From the NCBI RefSeq assembly GCF_009177095.1, contig NZ_AP021861.1, positions 3,082,501 to 3,146,500 of the forward strand: 64,000 bases of DNA, written 5' to 3'. This stretch comes from Lacipirellula parvula (GTDB taxonomy: Bacteria > Planctomycetota > Planctomycetia > Pirellulales > Lacipirellulaceae). Positions 32,732 to 41,679 of this stretch are shown piece after piece. A program made the translations under genes and the position numbers. Position 1 is the stretch's first letter; the number at the start of each line of letters is the position of its first letter. Below the pieces are notes generated by a model. The model made no database searches and was not told the DNA's origin. It worked only from the letters and a program-made list of their open reading frames with translations.

Positions 32732-34624
32732 CTATTCTTTCCAGTTCTCTTGGAGTCGATTGACCTGATCTAGATCGTTCTCGTGGAAGGTCAGTTCTTC
32801 GGGAGCCAACGTGTCCACGTAGTACCGGTCTTCCAGCTGGCCGTTGACGAGAACCTTCACCTCGTACCTGCCCGTCCCGGGGCGGAGCACGTCCGCGTCG
32901 ACCAGGAGCCGGCCGCGCGGCTTGAGAAACATGCCGACGTCGGCGACGGAACGGAGCCGTTCGACCTTCGCCAGACGCAGGCTATCGAAGGCGAACTCTA
33001 GCCGGATGACGTTTTCGCCGACAGGTTCGACGTGCGGCGGCTTGATGACTAGCGTTTCAGGGACACCAGCTTCCTCCTGGTACTGCATTGGCATCTGCGG
33101 CGGCCCGACGCGCGGGTCATACCAAAGCAACGCCGGCGAAGGACGGTAGTAAGCCAGCGAAGCGGGGAGATCGAAGAAAATCTTCGTACTGCGAAGTTGG
33201 CCTGCAAGGCTCTTGTACTCAATCAAAAACAAAGCCCCTTCGTTCCAGGCAGTCGGCGTCAGCTCCTTGAGTCGGTTGAGCGTCCGGACGATCTCGTACT
33301 GCACGCCGTTGTGCTCAAAGATATCCGCGCTCGGCTCGACCTTGACGCCCTCGCGCCGGTAGAAAATCGGTTGCAGCAGTTGGGCGGAACCGTCGATGAT
33401 CGAAGGTCGAAAATGCTCCGAGGGGTCCGACCTCTTGGCAACCTTGCCCGGTTCATCGACTTCGTCGTAGATCGGCGTAAAGGTTTGCTTTTCCAACGCG
33501 AGTCTCACGGTGGCGACTTCGTGCGATCCGCCGATGTAGCAACCAGCGAAGTCAACGTCGCGTTGCACTTCGTGAATCACCTGGGCTTCCCGCGTTAGTA
33601 GCCACATGCCCCCTTCGGTCGATAGCGTGCATTGGACGTCGACCGCCGGGCCCAGCCCATGGTTCTCTAGCTTGAGAACTTGCTGCTCGTCGTACTCAGG
33701 CAGCTTGCCGTCCGCGATGACTTGCGCCCATTCCGGGATGCTGGCCTCAACATATTCAAGCGAATGGACGAGGCGCGGCCGCACTCGGAGTTCATTCCAA
33801 GGAAACTCGCCTGGTTCGGCCTTACGAACTTCCACCGCAACTTCAGACAGAAAAAACGAGTTTAGGTAAGAGCAGTTGAGTAACTCGCCGCGCCAGCGTT
33901 GGACGCACTCCTCGCTGCTCACGCCTCTTCCCGCCCGCTTGGTCTTCTCCGTGATGACTCGCGGAGGCGCGAATTCTGCAGCGGTTTCCCAGTAGCGGAA
34001 ATAGTCTTTGCGAAAGCTAGGATCTCGTCGGAAGAAATGCTCCGAGAACGACTTCAGGTAGTTTTCCCGCTCTCGCGGAATGGCGGAGACAACGCCAGGT
34101 TCCGTGGCTTCCTCGAACGGCCCGAGGGGGAACATCACGCTGCGATTGGAGGTCGTCAGCCCGCTCTGCCAATAGAGGATGGTAAGGACGATTGCAGCAA
34201 TGCCGCCGACTACCCACTTCAACGTTTTCAGCGATTTTCCCCAGTGCGTCGCTGAATAATGACGCGCGTTGCGAACCCACGATGCGGCCGCCGGAGTGAA
34301 ACCGTCGACGGCTTCTGTCAGTTCGGAGGCGCCGGCTTGCCCTGCTCGCACGAATTGGACCGTGGTGCGGACATTCCTTAAACGCTCAACGACGCGTTGA
34401 CGCTCCTCGTTGAGCGTGCTCGAAAATATGCCAAGGCTCGGAAAAGCTCCATAGCCCGTGAGGGCGTCTTCGAGCGTCAGCGCATCGGTCTCAATGGAGT
34501 CTAGGCAAGTTCCACTGCCGGCGGCTTGATACAGCGCAGAGGACTTTCGAATTGACAGCGCGAGGTCCGCGATTTTGTCGAGCGAATGCGGTGCGGGAGA
34601 GGGGCTTTCTCGGCTATCGCTCAT
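32732..34624 (-). CDS. Large single-pass membrane protein, unknown
   Basis: 630 residues. The cytoplasmic N-terminal 130 residues include a helical stretch STLNEERQRVVERLRNVRTT. One transmembrane helix follows (about 133-155, WVVGGIAAIVLTILYW), then a long soluble part rich in beta-type sequence (VEVRKAEPGEFPWNELRVRP, ATVRLALEKQTFTPIYDEVD, GRYEVKVLVNGQLEDRYYVD). No known domain is recognised. It is coupled to the 270-residue membrane protein downstream. A cell-envelope complex is a guess only. Confidence 0.6.
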   Translation of the reverse strand: MSDSRESPSPAPHSLDKIADLALSIRKSSALYQAAGSGTCLDSIETDALTLEDALTGYGAFPSLGIFSSTLNEERQRVVERLRNVRTTVQFVRAGQAGASELTEAVDGFTPAAASWVRNARHYSATHWGKSLKTLKWVVGGIAAIVLTILYWQSGLTTSNRSVMFPLGPFEEATEPGVVSAIPRERENYLKSFSEHFFRRDPSFRKDYFRYWETAAEFAPPRVITEKTKRAGRGVSSEECVQRWRGELLNCSYLNSFFLSEVAVEVRKAEPGEFPWNELRVRPRLVHSLEYVEASIPEWAQVIADGKLPEYDEQQVLKLENHGLGPAVDVQCTLSTEGGMWLLTREAQVIHEVQRDVDFAGCYIGGSHEVATVRLALEKQTFTPIYDEVDEPGKVAKRSDPSEHFRPSIIDGSAQLLQPIFYRREGVKVEPSADIFEHNGVQYEIVRTLNRLKELTPTAWNEGALFLIEYKSLAGQLRSTKIFFDLPASLAYYRPSPALLWYDPRVGPPQMPMQYQEEAGVPETLVIKPPHVEPVGENVIRLEFAFDSLRLAKVERLRSVADVGMFLKPRGRLLVDADVLRPGTGRYEVKVLVNGQLEDRYYVDTLAPEELTFHENDLDQVNRLQENWKE

Positions 34625-34809
34625 ATCATCGTCCGCTCAACTCGGTTCCATCGCGGTTCGCCCATCCATTCAATGACGGGCCGGTGAGTGCGGCAATGTG
34701 CGTAAGCTACCAGCAAATTATCCAATTGCAATACTTTTTGTAGTTCTTGCGCGCGATTGGCGCTATTCGGATAGTTTCGATTGCTGCGGACGATTAGCGA
34801 CTAGAAGAA

Positions 34810-34926
34810 TTAGAACACGACGAAAATGGCTAGTTGGAGAAACACCTGCCAGCCGAGCGCGAACTGAATGCCCGTCGCGAGCAGTGCGCCGGCGAGAGGT
34901 CCATTCAGCGGGCGACTGAAATCCAT
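34810..34926 (-). CDS. Possible 38-residue membrane microprotein
   Basis: ATG at 34926 encodes MDFSRPLNGPLAGALLATGI, QFALGWQVFLQLAIFVVF, then TAA: two hydrophobic stretches and no charged tail. An overlapping frame begins MVEFIFDFLRTFLGGAAVSA just upstream (34996), so a frameshifted single small membrane protein is possible. Low confidence. Confidence 0.3.
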   Translation of the reverse strand: MDFSRPLNGPLAGALLATGIQFALGWQVFLQLAIFVVF

Positions 34927-35082
34927 ACGCGAGCGCGGCCGAAACGGCCGCACCGCCTAAAAAAGTGCGCAAAAAATCAAAAATAAATTCCACCAATTTT
35001 ATAGTCGAAACTAGGCCACGAGTTTTGCTAACGTGAACGCCGGTTCACATCGCAACATGCAGCGCCGCGCACACTCCAAGCG

Positions 35083-35187
35083 AGCCCCCTGGTTTATCCA
35101 GGGGGTCGTCCGCAGTGCCCTCCGCATTGCCAATCGCAACGTAGCGCACGCCGAATTCCCCCCCGGACAAGCCGGGGGGCTCGCCAT
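35083..35187. repeat. Two family E hairpins
   Basis: GAGCCCCCTGGTTTATCCAG then GGGGTCGTC, and CCCCCCGGACAAGCCGGGGG then GCTCGCC, are two back-to-back GC-rich hairpins. Related hairpins lie at 35964-35993, 36057-36082, 57588-57680 and 58737-58766. Confidence 0.65.
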
Positions 35188-35306
35188 CACTCGATCACGC
35201 CGCGCCAAGCGCGCTTCTTCACTTACTCACCTAAACACCTACTCACCAACCAAACCAAACGATTCAACAACTTCAGTCACACGTTCACACAGAGGAGAAC
35301 CTTCCC

Positions 35307-36263
35307 ATGCAACGTCAATACATCCGCCAACGCGAGCGGGTCTTCACCGAAGAAATGAAGGTAAAATTCTGCCGACTGGTGCGAGAGAGCTACTCGCTCG
35401 CCGAGGCCGCTCAAGGAGTCGGCGTGACGCTCCGCACGGTGCAGCGCTACCGCCGTGAGGAAGAAGATTTTGACCAAGAAGTTCGCATGGCCAAGCTCGC
35501 CAAGCCCGACCCATTAAAACTGATGGAATCAGCCGCGAGAACGCACTGGCGCGCCGCGGCGTGGCTGCTCGAGCGGACCAAACCCGAAACCTACGCCCGC
35601 AAGCGCGGCGACCTCGCCTCGGGCCTCAAAGTCACAAAGGCCTTACGGCTGATGATGGAAACCGCGCTCGCGAACACGCCGGAGGAAGCGCGTAGCGAGC
35701 TCTTCAAGCATCTCGACAAAACCTACGAACACGCGCTCGACTGCTGCTTCCCCAGCCTCGGCCCCTGGAACCGCCCGCGCGAGCCAAAGATGGCCGACAC
35801 GCCGCTAGTCTTCCGCGAGCGCGCCAAGTCCGCGCCCGTGATCCACAACTACGGCATCGGCACCCCCGACGAATGGTCCTTCGCCGCGAAGCCTGAGCCC
35901 CCTCGTTCCCACGCTCCGCGTCAAGCACCCAACGCCGAGGTCACCCCGCCCCCGGAGCCAACCTTAGCCCCCGGTTCTTCAAACCGGGGGCACAACGCGC
36001 CGCCCGCGCTCACCGAAGCAGAGCGCGCCCAACGCCACCAAGACCTCCTCGACTGGGGCCGGTTCTTCAAACCGGCGGCTCGATCGACATGGCCCGAGCG
36101 CACCGCTGGGCGCTACGCTCTCGCCCCTCAAGGCGTGAGCATGCCGAACCTGCGCAGAGGCTCCAGCGTGCTTCAGCATGTCGACGCTCCGCGACGACAT
36201 GCCGTCCGACGCTGGAGCGGCGAAGAAGGTACGTCCCACGCAGAGCGTGGAAAGAGACCGTGA
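35307..36263 (+). CDS. Helix-turn-helix protein with repeat-derived C-terminus
   Basis: 318 residues. Residues 13-50 are an HTH of the terminase-small-subunit / transposase type (LAEAAQGVGVTLRTVQRYRR). Residues 70-150 are helical (AARTHWRAAAWLLERTKPET), seen in related planctomycete proteins (recollection). From about residue 200 the coding sequence runs through intergenic repeat words: CCCACGCTCCGCGT at about 35909, family E hairpins at 35964 and 36057, and family F words at 36121-36220. The tail is therefore probably not an ancestral domain. AGAGGAGA gives a good ribosome-binding site. Confidence 0.7.
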   Translation: MQRQYIRQRERVFTEEMKVKFCRLVRESYSLAEAAQGVGVTLRTVQRYRREEEDFDQEVRMAKLAKPDPLKLMESAARTHWRAAAWLLERTKPETYARKRGDLASGLKVTKALRLMMETALANTPEEARSELFKHLDKTYEHALDCCFPSLGPWNRPREPKMADTPLVFRERAKSAPVIHNYGIGTPDEWSFAAKPEPPRSHAPRQAPNAEVTPPPEPTLAPGSSNRGHNAPPALTEAERAQRHQDLLDWGRFFKPAARSTWPERTAGRYALAPQGVSMPNLRRGSSVLQHVDAPRRHAVRRWSGEEGTSHAERGKRP

Positions 36264-36298
36264 GGGCGAACGTGGCGGGAAAGCGCAGCCGTTCGCGC

Positions 36299-36901
36299 TC
36301 ACGCGCGCCGGCGCCGCGCAGAAGCCACGGCAACGCCAACCGCCGCGCCAACCATCAGCAGGCTCGATGGTTCAGGCACGGGCAAGACGTTCAGCGAGAT
36401 CTGATTGCCGAACTTGAACCCAAACACGAACTCCAACGCATCCGCGCCGTTGAGCGATACGGTGCTCGGCGACGTGAGCCACGTCGAATGGCTCGCCAGG
36501 GCGAAGTTCCCCGCCGCGTCAGCGTTGACGTTGTCGAACGCAAAGATCCATAACTTCGTACCGGCGCTTAGCGCCGTCACTCCCGAACCCGAGAACGAGC
36601 CGTCAGCAGCAACGTTGGCTCCACTTCCAATCGGAATAAAGTTGCCGTCCGCAATCGCCTGGGTCAGGCGGGGAGAGTCCATGTTGCCAGCACTGTCGAT
36701 GCCGTAGACGTATTTGTAGCTGTAAGGATTGAACGTCGGCTTGAACGTGCCGGCAATCACGTAACCCGTAGTCACCGGCGCGCCGTAATTCGTCAGCTGG
36801 CCCTGATAGTTGACAGTGGCAGCGTTGGCCAGTTGAGTTGCGCCCCATAACAGCGGAGCCGTGAAAGCGAGCGAGCGAAAAGTCAATGCGAGGCGGTTCA
36901 T
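36299..36901 (-). CDS. PEP-CTERM secreted protein
   Basis: 200 residues. A signal peptide (MNRLALTFRSLAFTAPLLWG) ends near QLANAAT. The mature part has TVNYQGQLTNYGAPVTTGYV, then VYGIDSAGNM, and VLPVPEPSSLLMVGAAVGVA with a basic tail ARRRRA, a full PEP-CTERM signal. The ATG at 36901 is preferred over 36907 because GGA lies 6 bases before it. Exported and sorted by an exosortase (family knowledge). Confidence 0.8.
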   Translation of the reverse strand: MNRLALTFRSLAFTAPLLWGATQLANAATVNYQGQLTNYGAPVTTGYVIAGTFKPTFNPYSYKYVYGIDSAGNMDSPRLTQAIADGNFIPIGSGANVAADGSFSGSGVTALSAGTKLWIFAFDNVNADAAGNFALASHSTWLTSPSTVSLNGADALEFVFGFKFGNQISLNVLPVPEPSSLLMVGAAVGVAVASARRRRA

Positions 36902-37139
36902 GAGCATTCCTACTAGCAGCGTCGAAGAAGGGATAACGTCCGATGGATAAGCTGTCGCTCAGCATATCGTTTCGCGGATCCGATGTCCAATTATCTTAAA
37001 AAACCTAGATCGCAACGGCCAGAAACGCTCGGAGGCCAGCCGGACGTGCTCAGCAGGCCCCCGGTCGTCCCAGATTCGTCTTCCCATCCATGTCGGCCAA
37101 GATTTAAGATGCTCTTGCCGCCGTCCCTGGCGAGTTCAT

Positions 37140-37532
37140 ATGCCGCTCTCCTTCATCCGCCGGCCCCGCTTCACGCTGCGAGCGCTTCTCGTCGCGATGG
37201 CGGCGCTGTGCGTGGCAATGTGGCTTCATCTCGATTGGATCGCCCGCCGCCGCGCGGCGCTCCACGACGAACGAGTGACGGCGACGCCGATCCTCGACGC
37301 CTCTGGCATCGAACCGCGGCCTCCTTGGCTGCTGGGGTGGTTCGGCGAAACGGGCCAATCGCTGCTGATCGTTCACGGTTACGACGCCGACGCCGACTGG
37401 CTGCGCGAGCAATCGCGGCTGGCCCGCTTGTTTCCCGAAGCAGAGATCCGTCGCGCCGTCGCCGAATCAATTTTCAACGATCCGCAGAGTCACGACGCGG
37501 AGCCCCTCCGGAATGTAACGCCGCACCGGTAG
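37140..37532 (+). CDS. Single-pass membrane protein, RFTLRALL family
   Basis: 130 residues: SFIRRPRFTLRALLVAMAAL, then HLDWIARRRAALHDERVTAT, then a soluble domain with LLGWFGETGQSLLIVHGYDA and LARLFPEAEIRRAV. Paralogue of 30720-31133, 6.4 kb away. A start at 37140 is plausible but has no strong ribosome-binding site. Function unknown. Confidence 0.6.
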   Translation: MPLSFIRRPRFTLRALLVAMAALCVAMWLHLDWIARRRAALHDERVTATPILDASGIEPRPPWLLGWFGETGQSLLIVHGYDADADWLREQSRLARLFPEAEIRRAVAESIFNDPQSHDAEPLRNVTPHR

Positions 37533-37671
37533 GCCCGCGGGCAAGGGGCGCGCCAGCGGTTGAGCGACGCCCGCTATTCCCCTACAATCCGGGGTTTCCC
37601 GGCGGCCGCGGGCCAGGTTCTGGTTCACTGCCTTTCCCCGATCACCAGTCACCGATACCCGATCACGAAAC

Positions 37672-38130
37672 ATGGAACGCACTTTCATTCTGCTCAAGCC
37701 CGATTGTGTCCAGCGCCGCCTCATGGGCCGCATCATTACGCGGTTCGAAGAGAAGGGGCTCAACGTGATCGCCGCGAAGATGCTCGTGATCACTCCCGAA
37801 CTCTCGAAGCAGCACTACGCCGAACACGTCGCCAAGGGTTGGTACCCGACGCTCGAGGCGTTCATCACCGGTGGTCCGGTGCTCGCCGCGGTCCTTGAAG
37901 GACTCGAAGCCGTGAAGGTCGTCCGCGACATGCTCGGCGCCACCAACGGCCTGAACGCCGCCCCCGGCACGATCCGCGGCGACTTCAGCTCGAGCCGCCA
38001 GATGAACCTCGTCCACGGCTCCGACGGCGCCGAAGCGGCCGCCCGCGAGATCGCGCTCTACTTTAAGAAGGAAGAGCTCTGTGCGTACGAGCCGACGATC
38101 ACCAAGTGGATGCGCGCCGGCGACGAGTAA
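37672..38130 (+). CDS. ndk: Nucleoside diphosphate kinase
   Basis: 152 residues, the usual length. N-terminal ERTFILLKPDCVQRRLMGRI, then ATNGLNAAPGTIRGDF, and NLVHGSDG with the phosphohistidine H115. It transfers the gamma-phosphate from ATP to NDPs via phospho-His, keeping NTP pools level in the cytoplasm. No operon partner. A family D repeat follows and may end transcription. Confidence 0.95.
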   Translation: MERTFILLKPDCVQRRLMGRIITRFEEKGLNVIAAKMLVITPELSKQHYAEHVAKGWYPTLEAFITGGPVLAAVLEGLEAVKVVRDMLGATNGLNAAPGTIRGDFSSSRQMNLVHGSDGAEAAAREIALYFKKEELCAYEPTITKWMRAGDE

Positions 38131-38149
38131 GAGTTTTCAACCTTCTGGT

Positions 38150-38242
38150 TCCCTCCCCTTGAGGGGGAGGGTTAGGGAGGGGTGATAGAAGCGTGTACCC
38201 GCGTCGTCCCCCCGCCCCAGCCCTCCCCTCCAGGGGGAGGGA
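38150..38242. repeat. Inverted repeat, family D copy 3
   Basis: Arms CCCTCCCCTTGAGGGGGAGG and CCCTCCCCTCCAGGGGGAGG surround a middle containing GAAGCGTGTACCC, the reverse of the GGTACACGCTTC word in the 13654-13750 copy. It lies between the convergent ndk and ThuA-like genes. Confidence 0.75.
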
Positions 38243-38275
38243 GCAGGAGGAGAGTTATTGGTGGCGTTCGAGTTT

Positions 38276-39187
38276 CTAGTGCGGATCGGGCGGCACATAC
38301 TCGCCCACGATCTCCACGTTCGCCCCCTCCGCGGGAATCGAAGCCTCTCGCCCGAGGCCCCACAGAATCGCATTCACCAGCAGCCGCCGCGGACCTTCCT
38401 TCAGAAAGTCCCGCGGATGGCCCAAGCTCGTGTAAAAGACCCGCTGCACGCCGCCATCTTTGAGCGGCAGCTCGCGCGTCCAAGCCATCGGCTCGCGGTT
38501 CCCGAACTTTTCCCCGCCCGGCTCCGTCCCCTTGGTAGCATCGCCGACCATCAAGACCGTGCAGTCTTCCGGTAGCTTCACGTCCCCGTCGTTCACCACG
38601 TAGAGCCACGAGTTCAACCACTCGGGCGACGAGACGCCTCGAAGGATGGGATTGTCCGCTTTTGCCTCGCTGTCAACGACGTGCGCTTCGGTCGAGTTGC
38701 CGTGGCCGTAGTGCGAGATCCACTTGTGGCCAAAGTAAGTTAGCGGAAACTCGGCGTTCCACCGGTCGCGAGGCGCCTCTGCGTAGTTGAAGGCATGGCT
38801 GCTCGTGCGAAGGCCGATCAGCGGCTTGCCGGATTCGGCAAACTTCACGATCTCGTCGAGCTGCTCTTGCGGCAGCTGGCGAAACCGCATGTAGAACACG
38901 GCGAGGTCGGCGTCGCGGAGCGCTTCGAGCCCCGGAATGCTGTTGCCATGGCGATCGCGTTCGCCTTTGTCGTTCACCGCATAGAGGACGGTCGTCCGGA
39001 TCCCATAGTGCTTCTCGAGGATCTCGGCGATCATCGGCATCGAGAGCTCGGACGAATACTCGTCATCGCCCGTGACGAATACCACATGCGGCGAGGCGTC
39101 TGCGGCTTCAGCAGCGCCCCCAGCATGCGCAAAAACGGTCCCAACAACAACCGTAGCAATAACAAGAAACCAACGGCGCAAAAGCAT
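38276..39187 (-). CDS. ThuA-like domain protein, secreted
   Basis: 303 residues from ATG 39187. A signal peptide (MLLRRWFLVIATVVVGTVFA) is followed by VVFVTGDDEYSSELSMPMIA, LRDADLAVFYMRFRQLPQEQ, and LIGLRTSSHAFNY, then TSLGHPRDFLKEGPRRLLVN near the end. This is the glutamine-amidotransferase-like ThuA fold, widespread in planctomycetes and often in sugar or trehalose metabolism (family knowledge). No amidotransferase Cys triad is evident. The upstream frame to 39265 overlaps the next gene and is rejected. Confidence 0.85.
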   Translation of the reverse strand: MLLRRWFLVIATVVVGTVFAHAGGAAEAADASPHVVFVTGDDEYSSELSMPMIAEILEKHYGIRTTVLYAVNDKGERDRHGNSIPGLEALRDADLAVFYMRFRQLPQEQLDEIVKFAESGKPLIGLRTSSHAFNYAEAPRDRWNAEFPLTYFGHKWISHYGHGNSTEAHVVDSEAKADNPILRGVSSPEWLNSWLYVVNDGDVKLPEDCTVLMVGDATKGTEPGGEKFGNREPMAWTRELPLKDGGVQRVFYTSLGHPRDFLKEGPRRLLVNAILWGLGREASIPAEGANVEIVGEYVPPDPH

Positions 39188-39233
39188 GAGTAAACCCGCC
39201 GGGATGAACAGGACCGTCAGTCGACGCCGCCCA

Positions 39234-41273
39234 TCATACGCCGCGGCGGTCCGCTTCCAAACCATACCGGCGAATTTTTCGGTCGAGCGTCGAACGCTCG
39301 ATCCCCAGAATCGTGGCCGTCTTGCTCTTGTTCCACGCCGTCGCAGCGAGCGTTCGCAAGATGTGAGCCCGTTCGACGTCGGCCAGCGAAACGGGCTGGT
39401 AGCTCGCCTGCGGTTCGCTCCGCTCCATCCCCATCTCGGTATCGCCGGCGGTGTTCAGCCGCGAGAGGACCAGATCGTCATGGTCGATGAAGTCGGCCCG
39501 TGCGAGCACGACCGCCCGCTCGATGACGTTCTTCATCTCGCGGACGTTGCCCGGCCAGCGGTAACGCAGCAGCTCTTCCATCGCTCGCGGCGTGTAGCCG
39601 CGCAGCTTGCGGCCCGTCTCTTCGTTGAACTTGCGAAGGAAGTGGGCCGCCAGCTCCGGAATATCCTCCGGCCGTTTCCGCAGTCCGGGAACGATGATCT
39701 CAAGCACATGCAGCCGGAAGTACAGGTCGCGACGGAACTTCCCCTCGGCGACGTCCTTTTCCAGGTCGCGATTGGTGGCCGCGATCGAACGGACGTCGAC
39801 CTTGATCGCCTCCGTGCCGCCGACCCGCTCGAACGGATGGCCTTCGAGCACGCGGAGGAACTTCGCTTGAATCGACGGGCTCATCTCGCCGATTTCGTCG
39901 AGCATGAGCGTCCCTTTGTGGGCCTGCTCGAACTTGCCGATCTTCCGCTCGGTGGCGCCGGTGAACGCGCCCTTCTCGTGGCCGAACAGTTCGCTTTCGA
40001 GCAGCGTCTCGGAGAGGGCTGCGGCGTTCAAGCAAACAAACGGCCCCTTCTTGCGCGGGCTGGAGAAATGGACGGCGCGGGCGACCAGTTCCTTGCCGAC
40101 GCCGCTCTCACCGCGAATGAGAACCGTCGCACGGCTTGGCGCCGCGCGGGCGATCTGCTGCGTGACCCGCATCATCACTTCGCTCGAGCCGACGATCTCG
40201 CTTTGCACGCCCAGCTGCTCGCGCAGTTGAACGCACTCGGTTTGCATCTGGTTGAGATCTTCCGCCAATTCTTGCCGGCGGTTGAGGTTCTCGAGCGCGA
40301 CGCCGAGCGTATCCGCCACCGCGAGGGTGAACTCCAGGTCTTCTGGATCGGTCGATTTATCGGGATCGGTCGAGTAGAGGTGCACCAGGCCGAGCAACTC
40401 GCCGCCCAGGCGGACTGGGGCGCAAATGACGCTGGTCGCCAAAATCTCGCCGCGGCTATCGCGGTTGCCGAGCTGGCTGTCATCCATCACGTTGCGCGCC
40501 ATTACCGCCTGGCCATCCCGCATCACAGTCGCGGCCAGGAACGACGAAACGCGGTGGTAGGCGTGCACTCCGTCGCTACGAGAGGCGACGATCTCAAGTT
40601 CTTCGCTGTTGCGGACGCCCCGTTCGTCGCGGCTGCGGAGCAGAATGGCGCCGGCGTCGACCTGCGTCCCTTCGAACAGCCCGGCCAGGGCGTCGTTAGC
40701 CAGCGAGAAGACGTCAGTGCTTTTGGCCAGTTCGAACGCCAGCCGGCAGAGCTGCGCAGTGGCGCGGTTAACCTTCGGGCTCGATGCGCTTGGATCTTCA
40801 CCGCCGCTCCCTTCGAGGAAGCGGCTTTGGCCTTTGCGATGAGTGATCATCGTCGGCTCGAACGCGTCGAAGACGCTTTCGTCGTCGCCGTTCACCGCGA
40901 CGCCGATGCCCGTTTCCCCCTCGACTGCCTTCGAGGTCTTCAGCAGCGTGCTGGTATCGGGAAACGCCTGGGCCAGATCGTGCACAAACGCCAAATGCGA
41001 GTTACCAATCTGAATAATATCGCCCGGCTGCAGTTCGTAGTCGCCGCTGATTCGCTGGCCCGAAACGACCGTGCCGTTGCGGCTATCGAGGTCACGGAGC
41101 TTCCACGCCCCGCTGGCTTGGAAGACCTCGGCGTGGTTTCGGCTGCAGCGTTCGTCCTTCACGACGACCGCGTTCGTAGGGCCGCGGCCAATAGTGACCG
41201 ACTCGCCCGGCACGAGCCGGAAGACATCGGCCCATTTGGACCCTTCACGAATGATGAGGTAAGCGTTGGACAT
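39234..41273 (-). CDS. Sigma-54-dependent activator with FHA and GAF domains
   Basis: 679 residues. An FHA domain spans residues 1-95 ([29 protein letters not shown]). A GAF domain lies at about 165-330. The AAA+ sigma-54 interaction domain follows: GESGVGKE, then [17 protein letters not shown] with the GAFTGA loop, [10 protein letters not shown], and [14 protein letters not shown]. The C-terminal Fis-type HTH is [20 protein letters not shown]. It activates RpoN promoters, and the FHA domain would bind a phosphothreonine partner. The ATG at 41273 is chosen because the FHA domain starts there. No target promoter is assigned. Confidence 0.93.
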   Translation of the reverse strand: MSNAYLIIREGSKWADVFRLVPGESVTIGRGPTNAVVVKDERCSRNHAEVFQASGAWKLRDLDSRNGTVVSGQRISGDYELQPGDIIQIGNSHLAFVHDLAQAFPDTSTLLKTSKAVEGETGIGVAVNGDDESVFDAFEPTMITHRKGQSRFLEGSGGEDPSASSPKVNRATAQLCRLAFELAKSTDVFSLANDALAGLFEGTQVDAGAILLRSRDERGVRNSEELEIVASRSDGVHAYHRVSSFLAATVMRDGQAVMARNVMDDSQLGNRDSRGEILATSVICAPVRLGGELLGLVHLYSTDPDKSTDPEDLEFTLAVADTLGVALENLNRRQELAEDLNQMQTECVQLREQLGVQSEIVGSSEVMMRVTQQIARAAPSRATVLIRGESGVGKELVARAVHFSSPRKKGPFVCLNAAALSETLLESELFGHEKGAFTGATERKIGKFEQAHKGTLMLDEIGEMSPSIQAKFLRVLEGHPFERVGGTEAIKVDVRSIAATNRDLEKDVAEGKFRRDLYFRLHVLEIIVPGLRKRPEDIPELAAHFLRKFNEETGRKLRGYTPRAMEELLRYRWPGNVREMKNVIERAVVLARADFIDHDDLVLSRLNTAGDTEMGMERSEPQASYQPVSLADVERAHILRTLAATAWNKSKTATILGIERSTLDRKIRRYGLEADRRGV

Positions 41274-41679
41274 GTAGCGTTTTAATACAACGGCCTCGTC
41301 GCCTGCCGGTCCCTGACGGCGGGCGCGGAGCGCGTTTCCTACCTTACACCTTATTCGCAACGGCCCCCCCGTTTCAAGCTGATCGGGAAACCGAAAGCTC
41401 CGGCAGGGCAGGGGGTTAGGACGATTGAACCGCCTGAGGACCGTTCGGCGGGTGCTCGGCCGTGCAGCCGAATTCCGGTCGATTCCCGCTCCCTGGCCGC
41501 CCAGACGAAAACTGTTGAACTACAACACCTTAGCAACTACGCTAAAGACTTGCGGAGGCCTCGGGGGCGGCGTTTCGGGCCGGCCAGCGGCTTCGCACAC
41601 TTCTAGAGCACATTCCGCGCTTCGGGCCTGCGTTCTGCTTGCCGAAGGGGCGGTCGTTACGGATCAGGAGAAGCTTTCG

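Larger units (their letters stand above)
34625..35306. other. Intergenic region with hairpins and AT-rich segment
   Basis: About 680 bp. It contains an AT-rich patch near 34975-35015, a possible 38-codon ORF, two family E hairpins (35083-35110 and 35157-35187) and a family G word ACTCACCTAAACACCTACTC at 35226-35245. AGAGGAGA at 35291-35298 is a good ribosome-binding site for the gene at 35307. Confidence 0.5.

Noticed and set aside
39072-41285. 737-codon frame antisense to the sigma-54 activator
   Set aside because: The minus strand encodes intact FHA, GAF, AAA+ and HTH domains; the plus frame has shadow composition.
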